Below are positions 1-6,855 of a DNA stretch of 9,172 bases, piece by piece. Under the pieces are notes generated by a model that worked only from the letters and a program-made list of their open reading frames with translations, was not told the origin of the DNA and made no database searches. The position numbers were made by a program, and so were the translations under genes. Where the stretch lies: NCBI GenBank assembly GCA_002278985.1, contig NCJP01000044.1:1-9172 (forward strand), read 5' to 3'. Position 1 is the first letter of the stretch. Every line of letters begins with the position of its first letter. This stretch comes from Erythrobacter sp. 34-65-8 (GTDB lineage: Bacteria > Pseudomonadota > Alphaproteobacteria > Sphingomonadales > Sphingomonadaceae).

Positions 1-894
1 GAAACTGTCGGCAGTGGGCGCCAAATCGAAGAAGATCCCGTCAATGAAATCGGCGTTCGAGCCGATCATGCCCATCATGTTCTCGCCCACGCGGCGCAGG
101 AAGCGGCCGCCGGTATTGACTGCGCCCAGATCGCCGGTGCCGTTGGTGCCGTACCCGGTCAGGATCACATGGGTCAGCTGGGTCAGCGGCGAGAGCAGGA
201 TCGGCATGGCCTGCACGTCGGTAATCGGTGCATCGAGCGCAATGAAAACGACGTCGGCATAGGGGAAATCGAGCGTGCCCTGGGCCGGAGAGCCCGACGG
301 GTGAAGGATCACGTCGGTGCTGCTGGCCACGCCGCCCGCGGCATAACCGGCGCCGTTGTTGAGCGTGTTGAACAGCCTGGTCGAAGTATCAACCCCGGTC
401 CCGATCAGCATCGAGAACTCCGAAGCGCCGCCGAGCTGACCATAGGCCTCGGACGATCGGCTGTTCATGCAGTGCGCCGCAGTCAGCACGGTGCGCGGGT
501 TAATCAGCGTACCGGTGCAGTTGAGGAATACCTGCCCCGTGGCGTTGTTGGCGATGAACAGCTGGACCACCGCAGGCAGGGTGTTGTCGACATCGACCGA
601 GCCGCCGATGCCGATATCGTCGCGCGCGATCAGTTCGGGGGTGGGCTGAATGAAGCGATTGTGCAAGCGGGTGGCAACGGGAACCTCATCAGCCTGGAAG
701 CTGAGGCGGGCGGCGCGAATCGTCTCTTCGCTCGCCACGACACGGAAGCCGGAAAAGGTGCCGATCGCTTCGCTGGCCACTTCCTGTTCGGCAGATTCGC
801 CGCCGCCTGTTTCAGTGGCGAGGGCAGGCGTCGCTGCCATTGCTGAAGCAAGGCCGACCACGCCGGCGCCAACCAGATACCGATGCTTTCTCAT
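1..894 (-). CDS. Secreted trypsin-like (S1 family) serine protease, C-terminal part beyond the left edge
   Basis: This is a peptide-bond hydrolase expected to act in the periplasm or outside the cell. The frame is open for 298 codons from ATG at 894 to base 1, with no stop, so the gene is partial. Residues 1-27 form a signal peptide: basic MRKHR start, hydrophobic core, and a likely Ala-X-Ala cleavage site after 'PALA'. A roughly 75-residue stretch of propeptide-like sequence follows. The protease fold starts near residue 100: 'CTGTLI' (126-131) and 'LTAAHC' (137-142) give the catalytic His141 and the usual Cys126-Cys142 disulfide pair, and 'ADVVFIAL' (213-220) fits the catalytic Asp at 214. 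The catalytic Ser (GDSGGP) would lie past the edge. An AGGGGT ribosome site lies 5-10 bases before the ATG. It reads in the same direction as ugd but is 173 bp downstream and probably has its own promoter. Similar alphaproteobacterial proteins can carry a C-terminal autotransporter or anchor; that cannot be seen here. Confidence 0.85.
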   Translation of the reverse strand, partial: MRKHRYLVGAGVVGLASAMAATPALATETGGGESAEQEVASEAIGTFSGFRVVASEETIRAARLSFQADEVPVATRLHNRFIQPTPELIARDDIGIGGSVDVDNTLPAVVQLFIANNATGQVFLNCTGTLINPRTVLTAAHCMNSRSSEAYGQLGGASEFSMLIGTGVDTSTRLFNTLNNGAGYAAGGVASSTDVILHPSGSPAQGTLDFPYADVVFIALDAPITDVQAMPILLSPLTQLTHVILTGYGTNGTGDLGAVNTGGRFLRRVGENMMGMIGSNADFIDGIFFDLAPTADSF

Positions 895-926
895 GATTTA
901 CCCCTGTATAACAACAAGCACCCCGG

Positions 927-943
927 CGCGGGGAAACCCCGCG
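927..943 (-). promoter_or_regulatory. Perfect 7-bp hairpin in the protease upstream region
   Basis: CGCGGGG and CCCCGCG flank a three-base AAA loop (TTT on the minus strand). It lies about 33 bases before the protease start and about 125 bases after the ugd stop. No T-run follows on the minus strand, so it is a weak candidate for a terminator of ugd. It could be a 5' leader hairpin of the protease mRNA. An AT-rich island at about 973-992, with TTAACATAACATAA on the minus strand, lies upstream of it and is the most likely place for the protease promoter, but I cannot assign clear -35/-10 boxes. Confidence 0.4.
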
Positions 944-1067
944 TCGTTCGCGATTTCGATTCACCGACCCATGCTTATGTTATGTTAACAGGTGTCGGCA
1001 GAAATGCGCGCCAGGTCAATCAGTTTCTGACAGGGTCGGGAAGCGAGCCGAAGGCCCGGTTTCCCGG

Positions 1068-2378
1068 TCAGCCGCGACCGATGCTGCTGTAGGCAAATCC
1101 GGCGGCGCGCATGTCGTCAGGCCGGTAAATGTTGCGCAGATCCACCAGAACCGGCCGGTGGGCGAGCGTCTTGACCCGGTCGAGATCGAGTGCGCGGAAG
1201 GCGTCCCACTCGGTCACGATGGCCACGGCATCGGCCCCTTCAATGGCGGCATAGGGGCTGTCGCACATGGTCACGTCAGGCATCAGGGGGCTGGCCTGTT
1301 CCATGCCTTCGGGATCATAGGCTGTCACGATGACGCCCGCATCCACCAGCGTCTGGGCAATGGCAATTGCCGGGCTGTCACGCATGTCATCCGTGTTGGG
1401 TTTGAAGGTCAGGCCAAGCAGGGCGGCCTTCTTGCCGCGCGCCGTTTCCATTCCGCCCAGCGCTTCCAGCACCTTGCGGCCCATGGCGCGCTTGCGGCTG
1501 TCGTTGGCCTTGACCACCGCTTCCACGATCCTGACGGGGCTGTCATAATCCTCGGCGGTTTTCAGCAGCGCCAGGGTATCCTTCGGGAAGCATGAGCCGC
1601 CATAGCCCGGCCCTGCATGGAGGAACTTGGCGCCGATCCGCCCGTCCATCCCGATTCCGCGCGCCACATCCTGCACGTTGGCGCCTGTCTTCTCGCAAAG
1701 GTCGGCCATTTCGTTGATGAAGGTGATCTTCGTCGCAAGAAAGGCGTTGGCCGCATACTTGATCAGCTCGCTCGACCGGCGGCTGGTGAACAGGATCGGC
1801 GATTCGTTGAGGAACAGGGGGCGATAGACTTCGCGCATCACGTCCCGGCCGAATTCGTCCTCCGCGCCAATCACGATCCGGTCCGGACGCTTGAAATCCC
1901 CGATCGCCGCCCCTTCGCGCAGAAACTCGGGGTTCGAGACCACTGCGAAGCGATGAGACGGGGCGCAGTCGCGGATGATCCGTTCGACCTCGTCACCGGT
2001 GCCGACCGGAACCGTCGACTTGGTCACCACCACGGCATCGTTGGCCAGCGTTTCGCCCACTTCGCGCGCCACTGCATGAACGTAGGACAGGTCGGCATGG
2101 CCGTCCCCGCGCCGGCTGGGGGTTCCCACCGCGATGAAGATGGCCGATGCCCCCTGGATGCCCTCAGCCAGACTGGTGGTGAAGGACAGGCGGCCCGCTT
2201 TCACGTTGCTTTCAACCAGCGCGTCAAGGCCGGGCTCGTAGATCGGCATCACCCCTGCGTGCAGGCGGTCGATCTTGCCCTGGTCCTTGTCGATGCACAC
2301 CACATCGTGGCCGAAATCGGCGAAGCACGCACCCGACACCAGGCCGACATAGCCCGACCCAACCATTGCGATCTTCAT
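1068..2378 (-). CDS. ugd: UDP-glucose 6-dehydrogenase
   Basis: It oxidises UDP-glucose twice with NAD+ to UDP-glucuronate in the cytoplasm, the precursor for acidic exopolysaccharide, capsule or glycolipid sugars. The 436-residue length is normal for bacterial Ugd. The N-terminal Rossmann motif is 'GSGYVGLVSG' (7-16), followed by 'KSTVPVGT' (120-127), the substrate-binding 'NPEFLREG' (149-156), and 'ELIKYAANAF' (204-213) with conserved Lys207. 'GPGYGGSCFPKD' (256-267) contains the catalytic Cys263. The C-terminal UDP-binding domain has 'LGLTFKPNTDDMRDSPA' (321-337). Its ATG overlaps the TGA of the upstream metallophosphatase (ATGA), and a GAGGA ribosome site sits inside that gene, so the two are translationally coupled. 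Family assignment is firm. The polysaccharide it feeds is not identifiable here; the glycosyltransferase at 6856 is nearby but not in the same transcript. Confidence 0.97.
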   Translation of the reverse strand: MKIAMVGSGYVGLVSGACFADFGHDVVCIDKDQGKIDRLHAGVMPIYEPGLDALVESNVKAGRLSFTTSLAEGIQGASAIFIAVGTPSRRGDGHADLSYVHAVAREVGETLANDAVVVTKSTVPVGTGDEVERIIRDCAPSHRFAVVSNPEFLREGAAIGDFKRPDRIVIGAEDEFGRDVMREVYRPLFLNESPILFTSRRSSELIKYAANAFLATKITFINEMADLCEKTGANVQDVARGIGMDGRIGAKFLHAGPGYGGSCFPKDTLALLKTAEDYDSPVRIVEAVVKANDSRKRAMGRKVLEALGGMETARGKKAALLGLTFKPNTDDMRDSPAIAIAQTLVDAGVIVTAYDPEGMEQASPLMPDVTMCDSPYAAIEGADAVAIVTEWDAFRALDLDRVKTLAHRPVLVDLRNIYRPDDMRAAGFAYSSIGRG

Positions 2379-3181
2379 ACCGTCTGTTCCTCTTTGTGGA
2401 TTGCGATCATGCCCGCTTCCTCGACTGCCTGGATGTAGCGGCGTCGTTCGCCCTCCAGCACGATCGCGGTCAAGATGCCAGACCGAAAGGCGCCTGTATC
2501 AATGCCGGTCCGGTTGCTGTGTTCGTCAATTGTTTCGCAGATGGTGTGCCCGTGGATGACGAACTGCGGATGCATATCCTGATAGCGCAGGAAGGGATCG
2601 CGGATCCACAGCATGTCGCGGCGCACCTGTGCTTCCAGCGGCACCCCTGGCCGGATGCCTGCATGGACGAACAGGTAGTCCCCGATCGAAACACACGATT
2701 CGAACCCGGCAATGAAGTCGCGGTCCTGCTTCGGTACGCACCCGTGCATGTGCGCCTGAATTTCCTCGAGCGTCGCGTTGTTGCAGACGGCCTCGGGCAG
2801 GCCATAGCTCAGCACCGTTTCCTTGCCGCCGTGCTTCAGGAAATGGCGCAGGACATCCGCGCTGTCGAACGATTCGAGGAACATTTCCTCGTGGTTGCCT
2901 GCCAGAATGCGGAGCGGCCGCCGGGCTTGCCATTCGCGGGCGCGGGCGACCACCTGGGCGCTCTGCGGCCCGCGGTCGATCAGGTCACCCAGCAGGACAA
3001 CGGTGGTCTGCCCCGAGGCGGGTTCATCCAGTTCATCGCGCTCGATGGCGTGGATCAGTTCCTCGAACAGGTCGAGTCGGCCGTGGATGTCGCCGATGGC
3101 ATAGACGCGCTCGCCTGCGGGCAGGGCGGGCCGGGGCGGCTGGTCCTTCTTGCCGAAGAACGTGCGGAGTGTTTCGAACAT
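2375..3181 (-). CDS. PPP-type metallophosphatase (serine/threonine protein phosphatase / ApaH-like)
   Basis: This 268-residue cytoplasmic hydrolase of the calcineurin-like PPP superfamily should bind two metal ions. All signature blocks are present in order: 'GDIHG' (30-34), 'GDLIDRG' (65-71), 'GNHEE' (95-99), 'HAGIRPG' (173-179), 'HGHT' (210-213) and 'DTGA' (228-231). The arrangement fits bacterial PrpA/PrpB-like phosphatases and ApaH-like enzymes; the substrate (phosphoprotein or dinucleoside polyphosphate) cannot be told from sequence. There is no signal peptide. The first 25 residues are a basic, proline-containing lead before the fold. No strong ribosome site is visible before the ATG at 3181, but this start gives the expected short lead to 'VYAIGDIHG'. 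It is the first gene of a two-gene unit with ugd (4-base overlap), which suggests a role tied to UDP-glucuronate or exopolysaccharide production, an inference from context only. Confidence 0.92.
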   Translation of the reverse strand: MFETLRTFFGKKDQPPRPALPAGERVYAIGDIHGRLDLFEELIHAIERDELDEPASGQTTVVLLGDLIDRGPQSAQVVARAREWQARRPLRILAGNHEEMFLESFDSADVLRHFLKHGGKETVLSYGLPEAVCNNATLEEIQAHMHGCVPKQDRDFIAGFESCVSIGDYLFVHAGIRPGVPLEAQVRRDMLWIRDPFLRYQDMHPQFVIHGHTICETIDEHSNRTGIDTGAFRSGILTAIVLEGERRRYIQAVEEAGMIAIHKEEQTV

Positions 3182-3447
3182 GATCTGGTGCGGACAGCTT
3201 TGATGTGTCGGCGCTTTAGGCGAGCGCGCACCCTACGGCAACAAATGTGCGCTGCCTCAGAATGGCGGCTGGTGCGAAAAGGACACACCGGGTGCGACGA
3301 AATAGCTGCACCCGCAATTTTCCTTGTGCGCCGCAGCAAGAATCGGCACGAACGTTTCAGATAAATCAGAGGGCGCACATCAAACGAGGCGTCCCGGTTC
3401 TTCAGCAGGCGGGACGAAGCAACACCACAAACGCAAGGAAGTTTGTC
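3182..3447. promoter_or_regulatory. Divergent intergenic region between the phosphatase-ugd unit and the TorF porin
   Basis: These 266 bp must hold promoters for both directions. No convincing -35/-10 pair can be read; an AT-rich 'GATAAATC' at 3360-3367 is the best -10 candidate for the plus strand, without a matching -35. GTGCGC/GCGCAC occurs four times, at 3226-3231, 3247-3252, 3326-3331 and 3373-3378. GGTGCGA is directly repeated at 3271 and 3291, exactly 20 bp apart. CGGGTGC (3289-3295) and GCACCCG (3308-3314) form a perfect 7-bp stem with a 12-base loop. The frame of the porin stays open upstream for about 200 bases, but nothing in that translation looks like protein. Confidence 0.45.
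3390..3416 (+). promoter_or_regulatory. Leader hairpin before the TorF porin
   Basis: CGTCCCG (3390-3396) and CGGGACG (3410-3416) are a perfect 7-bp inverted repeat around a 13-base loop. It ends about 18 bases before the porin's ribosome site (AAGGAAG, 3435-3441). No T-run follows. It may stabilise the mRNA leader or be an RNA control site, as is common for outer-membrane protein messages; this is inference. Confidence 0.4.
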
Positions 3448-4186
3448 ATGCTCACGTCCATCCGCGGCCTCGCAGCCGCATCAGTTTTCGCACTTTCCGT
3501 ATTTGCAGCCCCTGCTTTCGCGCAGGATGAAGCCGAGGCCGAGGAAGAGCTGACGCTCTCCGGCAACGTAGCTCTCGTCAGTGACTACCGCTTCCGCGGG
3601 GTTTCGTTCTCGGGCGGTGACATTGCCCTGCAGGGCGGGATCGACCTTGCACACTCGAGCGGTTTCTACGTCGGCACCTGGGCATCGACCATCGATGCCG
3701 AATGCGGGTTTCGGCGAAATGGAGCTCGACGTTTATGGCGGCTGGGCCGGTGATGTCGCCGAAGGCGTCAGCGTCGATGTCGGCCTGCTCTATTACATGT
3801 ACCCGACCGAGGACACCGGTGCCGACACTGACTATTTCGAGGCGCTCGCCTCGATCGGCACCACCATCGGCCCGGTCGGCGCGACCGTCGGGATCGGCTA
3901 TTCGTGGGATCAGGCCTCGCTCGGTGACGAGGACAACCTCTACCTCTACACCGATTTCGAGCTTGGCGTTCCCAACACGCCCGTCACCCTTACGGCGCAC
4001 CTCGGGTACACCGATGGCGTTTTCGCCACCACGGCTGACGGAACCTCGATCGACTGGGGTGTGGGCGCTTCCTACGCGGTGACCGAAAGCCTGAGCCTGG
4101 GCGTCAACTACGTCGATACCCAGGGGCCCAGCATCGAGAACTTCACCGACCCCGGCCTCTTCTTCACGCTGTCCTACAGCATGTAA
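3448..4186 (+). pseudogene. TorF family putative porin with a single frameshift
   Basis: This resembles the TorF/Gcw_chp family of small outer-membrane beta-barrel proteins, whose substrate is unknown. The ATG at 3448 has a good ribosome site (AAGGAAG, 6 bases upstream). Residues 1-25 are a signal peptide ending in 'APAFA', then an acidic stretch, then the family's first strands, 'LSGNVALVSDYRFRGVS'. This frame carries family-like sequence to 'GTWASTIDA' (about codon 84) and stops at 3751-3753. The barrel continues one base further on, from about 3701 ('GFGEMELDVYGGW') to the TAA at 4184-4186, ending in a typical barrel strand 'LFFTLSYSM'. Joined, the product would be about 245 residues, the normal family size. 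The junction lies between about 3694 and 3750, most probably 3697-3713; one extra base explains it. It may be a true mutation, a sequencing or assembly error, or +1 frameshifting at TTT-C (3709-3712). The rest of the barrel shows no further damage, arguing for a recent change or an error. Confidence 0.85.
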
Positions 4187-4210
4187 GCCAGCCGGAAACC
4201 GGTACATTCA

Positions 4211-4245
4211 GGCCCGCCTCGCCATCCGGCAGGGCGGGCCTTTTC
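4211..4245 (+). terminator. Intrinsic terminator of the TorF porin
   Basis: GGCCCGCC (4211-4218) pairs perfectly with GGCGGGCC (4233-4240) around a 14-base loop, and TTTTCT follows at once. It begins 25 bases after the porin stop. The opposite strand has no T-run, so it serves the plus strand only. Confidence 0.9.
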
Positions 4246-4273
4246 TGTGCAGAGTGCGTATTGCTCGGGCCGC

Positions 4274-5029
4274 TCAGTCAATCAGGAAGGTGACGGTGGT
4301 CACCACGCGGACTTTCTTGAACGGCGAATCGCTCACGCCCCAGCCGCCCGCATCACCGTCCCGCCCTTCGATGGTGAAATAGCCCTGGGTCGCTTCCTTG
4401 ATGGCGCCGACGTTCGCGCCGCTGTCATTGGCGAACTGTTCGGCAGAAGCACGGGCATCCCTGGTCGCCTCGGCCACCATTTCCGGTTTGATGTCGTTCA
4501 GCCTGGTAAAGGTATAGGCCATGGCCGAGCCTTCCTCCAGGAACACCCCGCGGTTCACCAGGTCAAACTGCCGCGCCACTGCCTTCTGTGCCTTCTCCAC
4601 GTCGTTGGTACGCAGCGCCAGCCGCTGGCGCACGGTGAACGTCGTCAGGCCTTCATTGGTGAAGCTGGTCACGTTTGCACCGGTCGGCTGCAACGTATCC
4701 TCCGGGAATCCGAGCCCGGCGAAAAAGGTCTCGATCGCCGCCGTATCCTCGCGCACTTTCGCCTGGGCGGCGGCCAGGTCGGTCGAGGAGGACGAGTACG
4801 AGATTGTCCAGGTCGCCAGATCGGCAGTAACGTCGCGCTCGGCCAGCCCGCGTACTGTGACCGAGCGATCCGCATCCTTGGCCCGGACCAATCCGTTGCC
4901 CAGCAGGTAACCGCCCGCCACCAGCCCCACGGCGAGAATGGCGGCAGTGCCGAACCAGCGCCGGGTTCCCGGGTCCTTCATGAAGGGCTTCCATCCCGCG
5001 TCGGTATCCGCCACAGTTTCTTCGGTCAT
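4274..5029 (-). CDS. Membrane-anchored SIMPL domain-containing protein (DUF541, YggE-like)
   Basis: This is a SIMPL/DUF541 protein of unclear biochemical function; relatives such as E. coli YggE are linked to oxidative-stress tolerance. I chose the start at 5029 (251 residues) because GAGGGGG lies 5-11 bases before that ATG. The frame also has an ATG at 5071, which has no such site and adds only 14 unlike residues. After about 25 charged residues a single membrane segment runs from about residue 27 to 45 ('FGTAAILAVGLVAGGYLLG'), so the rest should face the periplasm. The SIMPL domain begins with 'SVTVRGLAERDVTADLATW' and includes the helical 'ATRDARASAEQFANDSGA' segment, ending in a last strand 'KVRVVTTVTFLID'. 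It is monocistronic, converging on the TorF porin and divergent from gloA with 77 bp between. No cleavable signal peptide is apparent. Confidence 0.9.
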   Translation of the reverse strand: MTEETVADTDAGWKPFMKDPGTRRWFGTAAILAVGLVAGGYLLGNGLVRAKDADRSVTVRGLAERDVTADLATWTISYSSSSTDLAAAQAKVREDTAAIETFFAGLGFPEDTLQPTGANVTSFTNEGLTTFTVRQRLALRTNDVEKAQKAVARQFDLVNRGVFLEEGSAMAYTFTRLNDIKPEMVAEATRDARASAEQFANDSGANVGAIKEATQGYFTIEGRDGDAGGWGVSDSPFKKVRVVTTVTFLID

Positions 5030-5106
5030 TGCATCCCCCTCAACATCGTGCTGATACGATGAAGTGTGCAATATGGTCGATGAACTGTTTTTGAACGAGG
5101 CGCCTT
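5030..5106. promoter_or_regulatory. Divergent promoter region between the SIMPL gene and gloA
   Basis: The 77 bp must contain two promoters. ATCGT (5045-5049) and ACGAT (5056-5060) form a small inverted repeat with 6 bases between them, and the segment around 5067-5094 is AT-rich. I cannot name -35/-10 boxes with confidence. Confidence 0.35.
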
Positions 5107-5544
5107 ATGGTCAAGTATCTCCACAGCATGATCCGGGTGACCGATCCCGAGGCGACGGTCGCCTTCTTCAAGCTGATCGGGCTGGAAGAAGTCCGCCGGT
5201 TCGAGGTCGCGGCGGGGCGATTTACCCTGATCTTCCTGGCCGCTCCGGGGCAGGAAGGGCTGGCCGAGGTGGAACTGACCTACAATTGGCCGCCCGAAGA
5301 CGGCAGCCCGGGCGAAACCTATGGCGCCGGCCGGAACTTCGGGCACCTGGCGTATCGGGTCGATGACATCTATGCGACCTGCCAGCGGCTGCAGGAAGCC
5401 GGCCACACGATCCACCGCCCGCCGCGGGACGGGCACATGGCCTTCGTCAAGTCGCCCGATGGCATTTCAGTGGAACTGCTGCAGGAGGGCCACCTGCCGC
5501 CCCAGGAGCCCTGGGCCAGCATGGAAAACACCGGCACCTGGTAA
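5107..5544 (+). CDS. gloA: Lactoylglutathione lyase (glyoxalase I)
   Basis: It converts the hemithioacetal of methylglyoxal and glutathione into S-lactoylglutathione, detoxifying methylglyoxal in the cytoplasm. The 145-residue VOC-fold protein is normal size for the bacterial enzyme. All four expected metal ligands are present: His6 in 'YLHSMIRV', Glu56 in 'VELTYNW' (55-61), His80 in 'FGHLAYRVDD' (78-87) and Glu123 in 'SPDGISVELLQ' (116-126). 'HSMIRVTDPEATVAFF' and 'VELTYNW' match the classic GloA N-terminal half closely, separating it from general VOC dioxygenases. An ACGAGG ribosome site ends 6 bases before the ATG. It stands alone, divergent from the SIMPL gene, and its stop is only 12 bp from the nhaA stop with no terminator between, so the two transcripts probably overlap at their 3' ends. 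Confidence 0.97.
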   Translation: MVKYLHSMIRVTDPEATVAFFKLIGLEEVRRFEVAAGRFTLIFLAAPGQEGLAEVELTYNWPPEDGSPGETYGAGRNFGHLAYRVDDIYATCQRLQEAGHTIHRPPRDGHMAFVKSPDGISVELLQEGHLPPQEPWASMENTGTW

Positions 5545-5556
5545 GGACGGGGGCGC

Positions 5557-6777
5557 TCAGTTCGGCGCCGGTTCTTCCGCGTCCGGCTTGCGCGCCGGAT
5601 CGGTCGCAAGCCGGAGGACGGTGTATCCGACGATTGCGGAGAGCAGCGACCCGCCCAGAATGCCGATCTTGGCCTCGTCGATCAGTTCGCGGTAACCGGG
5701 GAAGGCCAGTTCGCCGATGAACAGCGACATGGTGAAGCCGATCCCGCACAGCACGGTCACGCCCCAGATTTCGGGCCAGCGCGCGCCATAAGGCCGCTTG
5801 GCGAAGCCGATCCGGTCGGCCACCCAGATGGCACTGAAGATGCCGATCTGCTTGCCAAGGAACAGGCCGGCAGCAATCGCGATCGGGAGCGGGGCTAGCA
5901 CGCCCTCAATACCCAGACCGGACAGGTTGACCCCGGCATTGGCGAAACCGAAAATCGGCACCACCAGATAGGCGCTCCACGGGGCCAGCCCGTGCTCGAG
6001 CCGTTCGAGCATGGTGTCATCGTTCTTGCCGACCATCGGGATTGTCAGCGCAGCAACTACGCCCGCAATGGTGGCGTGGATGCCGGAATTGAGCACGAAG
6101 TACCACAGCACCAGCGCCAGCAGGATGAACGGCGCCACGCTGCCCACCCGCATCCGGTTGAGCCCGAACATGACCGCGACCACCACCAGCGCCGCCACCA
6201 GCCAGACCAGCTTGATCCCGGCGGTGTAGAACAGCGCAATCACCATCACGGCGCCGATATCGTCAACAATCGCCACCGTCAGCAGGAACAGCCGCAGCGA
6301 GGCCGGAACGCGATTGCCCAGCAGGCCGAGGACACCCATCGCAAAGGCGATGTCAGTCGCCGCCGGGATCGCCCAGCCCTGGACCAGCCGGTCCGGCCCG
6401 CCCTGGACAAAGAACAGGTAGACCATAGCCGGGACAGCCATGCCGGCGACGGCAGCAAGGATCGGCAGGCGGCGCTGTTCAGCCGAGGATAGCTGGCCCT
6501 CGATCCACTCACGCTTCACTTCCAGCCCGACGACGAAGAAGAACACCGCCATCAGCCCGTCGTTGATCCACAGGTGCAGCGTGTCGAGCTTGGGAATCGG
6601 CGTCCAGCCCAATTCGCCGTTGAACAGGTAGTGGTAGTCCTGCGCCAGCGCGGAGTTGGCAGCGATCATCGCCATCGCGGCAACCACGATCAGCAGCACA
6701 CCTGCCGAGGCGTCGCCGACGAACAGTGCCCGTACCGGAGCGAAGAAAGCGCGAAGCGGTCTGTTATCCTGAGCCAT
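5557..6777 (-). CDS. nhaA: Na+/H+ antiporter NhaA
   Basis: This inner-membrane electrogenic antiporter exports Na+ in exchange for H+, for pH and salt homeostasis. The start at 6777 (406 residues) has AGAGGGG 6-12 bases upstream; an in-frame ATG at 6813 has no such site. The protein has about a dozen hydrophobic segments with short loops. Key NhaA residues are visible: 'ATDIAFA' with Asp142 and 'IVDDIG' with Asp172-Asp173, corresponding to the E. coli D133 and D163/D164 transport site, plus 'GLFLGKQ' with Lys309 (E. coli K300). 'FFFVVGLEVKRE' (79-90) and 'CGIGFTMSLFIGELAF' (344-359) are family signatures. The last 15 or so residues are a charged cytoplasmic tail. It is divergent from the glycosyltransferase gene and convergent with gloA. 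Confidence 0.97.
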   Translation of the reverse strand: MAQDNRPLRAFFAPVRALFVGDASAGVLLIVVAAMAMIAANSALAQDYHYLFNGELGWTPIPKLDTLHLWINDGLMAVFFFVVGLEVKREWIEGQLSSAEQRRLPILAAVAGMAVPAMVYLFFVQGGPDRLVQGWAIPAATDIAFAMGVLGLLGNRVPASLRLFLLTVAIVDDIGAVMVIALFYTAGIKLVWLVAALVVVAVMFGLNRMRVGSVAPFILLALVLWYFVLNSGIHATIAGVVAALTIPMVGKNDDTMLERLEHGLAPWSAYLVVPIFGFANAGVNLSGLGIEGVLAPLPIAIAAGLFLGKQIGIFSAIWVADRIGFAKRPYGARWPEIWGVTVLCGIGFTMSLFIGELAFPGYRELIDEAKIGILGGSLLSAIVGYTVLRLATDPARKPDAEEPAPN

Positions 6778-6791
6778 TGCCGCCCCTCTTC

Positions 6792-6814
6792 CGCAAAAGT
6801 TTGCGCGTTGCAAC
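6792..6814. promoter_or_regulatory. Two adjacent palindromes between nhaA and the glycosyltransferase gene
   Basis: CGCAAA-AG-TTTGCG (6792-6805) is a perfect inverted repeat with a 2-base centre. GTTGCAAC (6807-6814) is a perfect 8-bp palindrome right next to it, with related GCAA/TTGC halves. They occupy the middle of a 78-bp divergent region, 15 bp from the nhaA start and 42 bp from the glycosyltransferase start, where a repressor or activator could control both genes. No binding protein is identified; chance is possible. Confidence 0.4.
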
Positions 6815-6855
6815 TCTGCCCATGCCGGTTTACCAAGTCAGCAGGGGGTCGCGGC

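Noticed and set aside
169..846. Plus-strand open frame of 225 codons
   Set aside because: It is antisense to the protease, which has a signal peptide, TAAHC motif and ribosome site. The plus-strand translation is Arg/Gly-rich with no recognisable domain.
927..943. Hairpin as an intrinsic terminator for ugd
   Set aside because: The stem is good but no T-run follows on the minus strand, and it is about 125 bases from the ugd stop and close to the protease start.
1617..2438. Plus-strand open frame of 273 codons across ugd
   Set aside because: It lies antisense to an unmistakable ugd and is an Arg/His-rich shadow frame without a ribosome site or motif.
2366..3364. Plus-strand open frame of 332 codons across the phosphatase
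   Set aside because: Longer than the real gene, but antisense to a complete set of PPP phosphatase motifs; its length reflects high GC.
3578..4207. Minus-strand open frame of 209 codons over the TorF porin
   Set aside because: The plus strand gives a coherent signal peptide and beta-barrel despite its frameshift, plus a terminator in the right place; the minus frame has no family-like sequence.
5030..5071. Start of the SIMPL gene at 5071 instead of 5029
   Set aside because: The ATG at 5071 lacks a ribosome site, whereas GAGGGGG is ideally placed for 5029.
6808..6836. TTGCAA - 17 bases - TACCAA as a promoter for the NfrB-like gene
   Set aside because: The -10 box matches only half the consensus, and the predicted start of transcription would fall within the ribosome site.
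6574..6855. Upstream extension of the glycosyltransferase frame to an ATG at 6574
   Set aside because: This stretch is antisense to the nhaA N-terminal half, and its translation is charged and featureless. The ribosome site at 6844-6848 supports the start at 6856.
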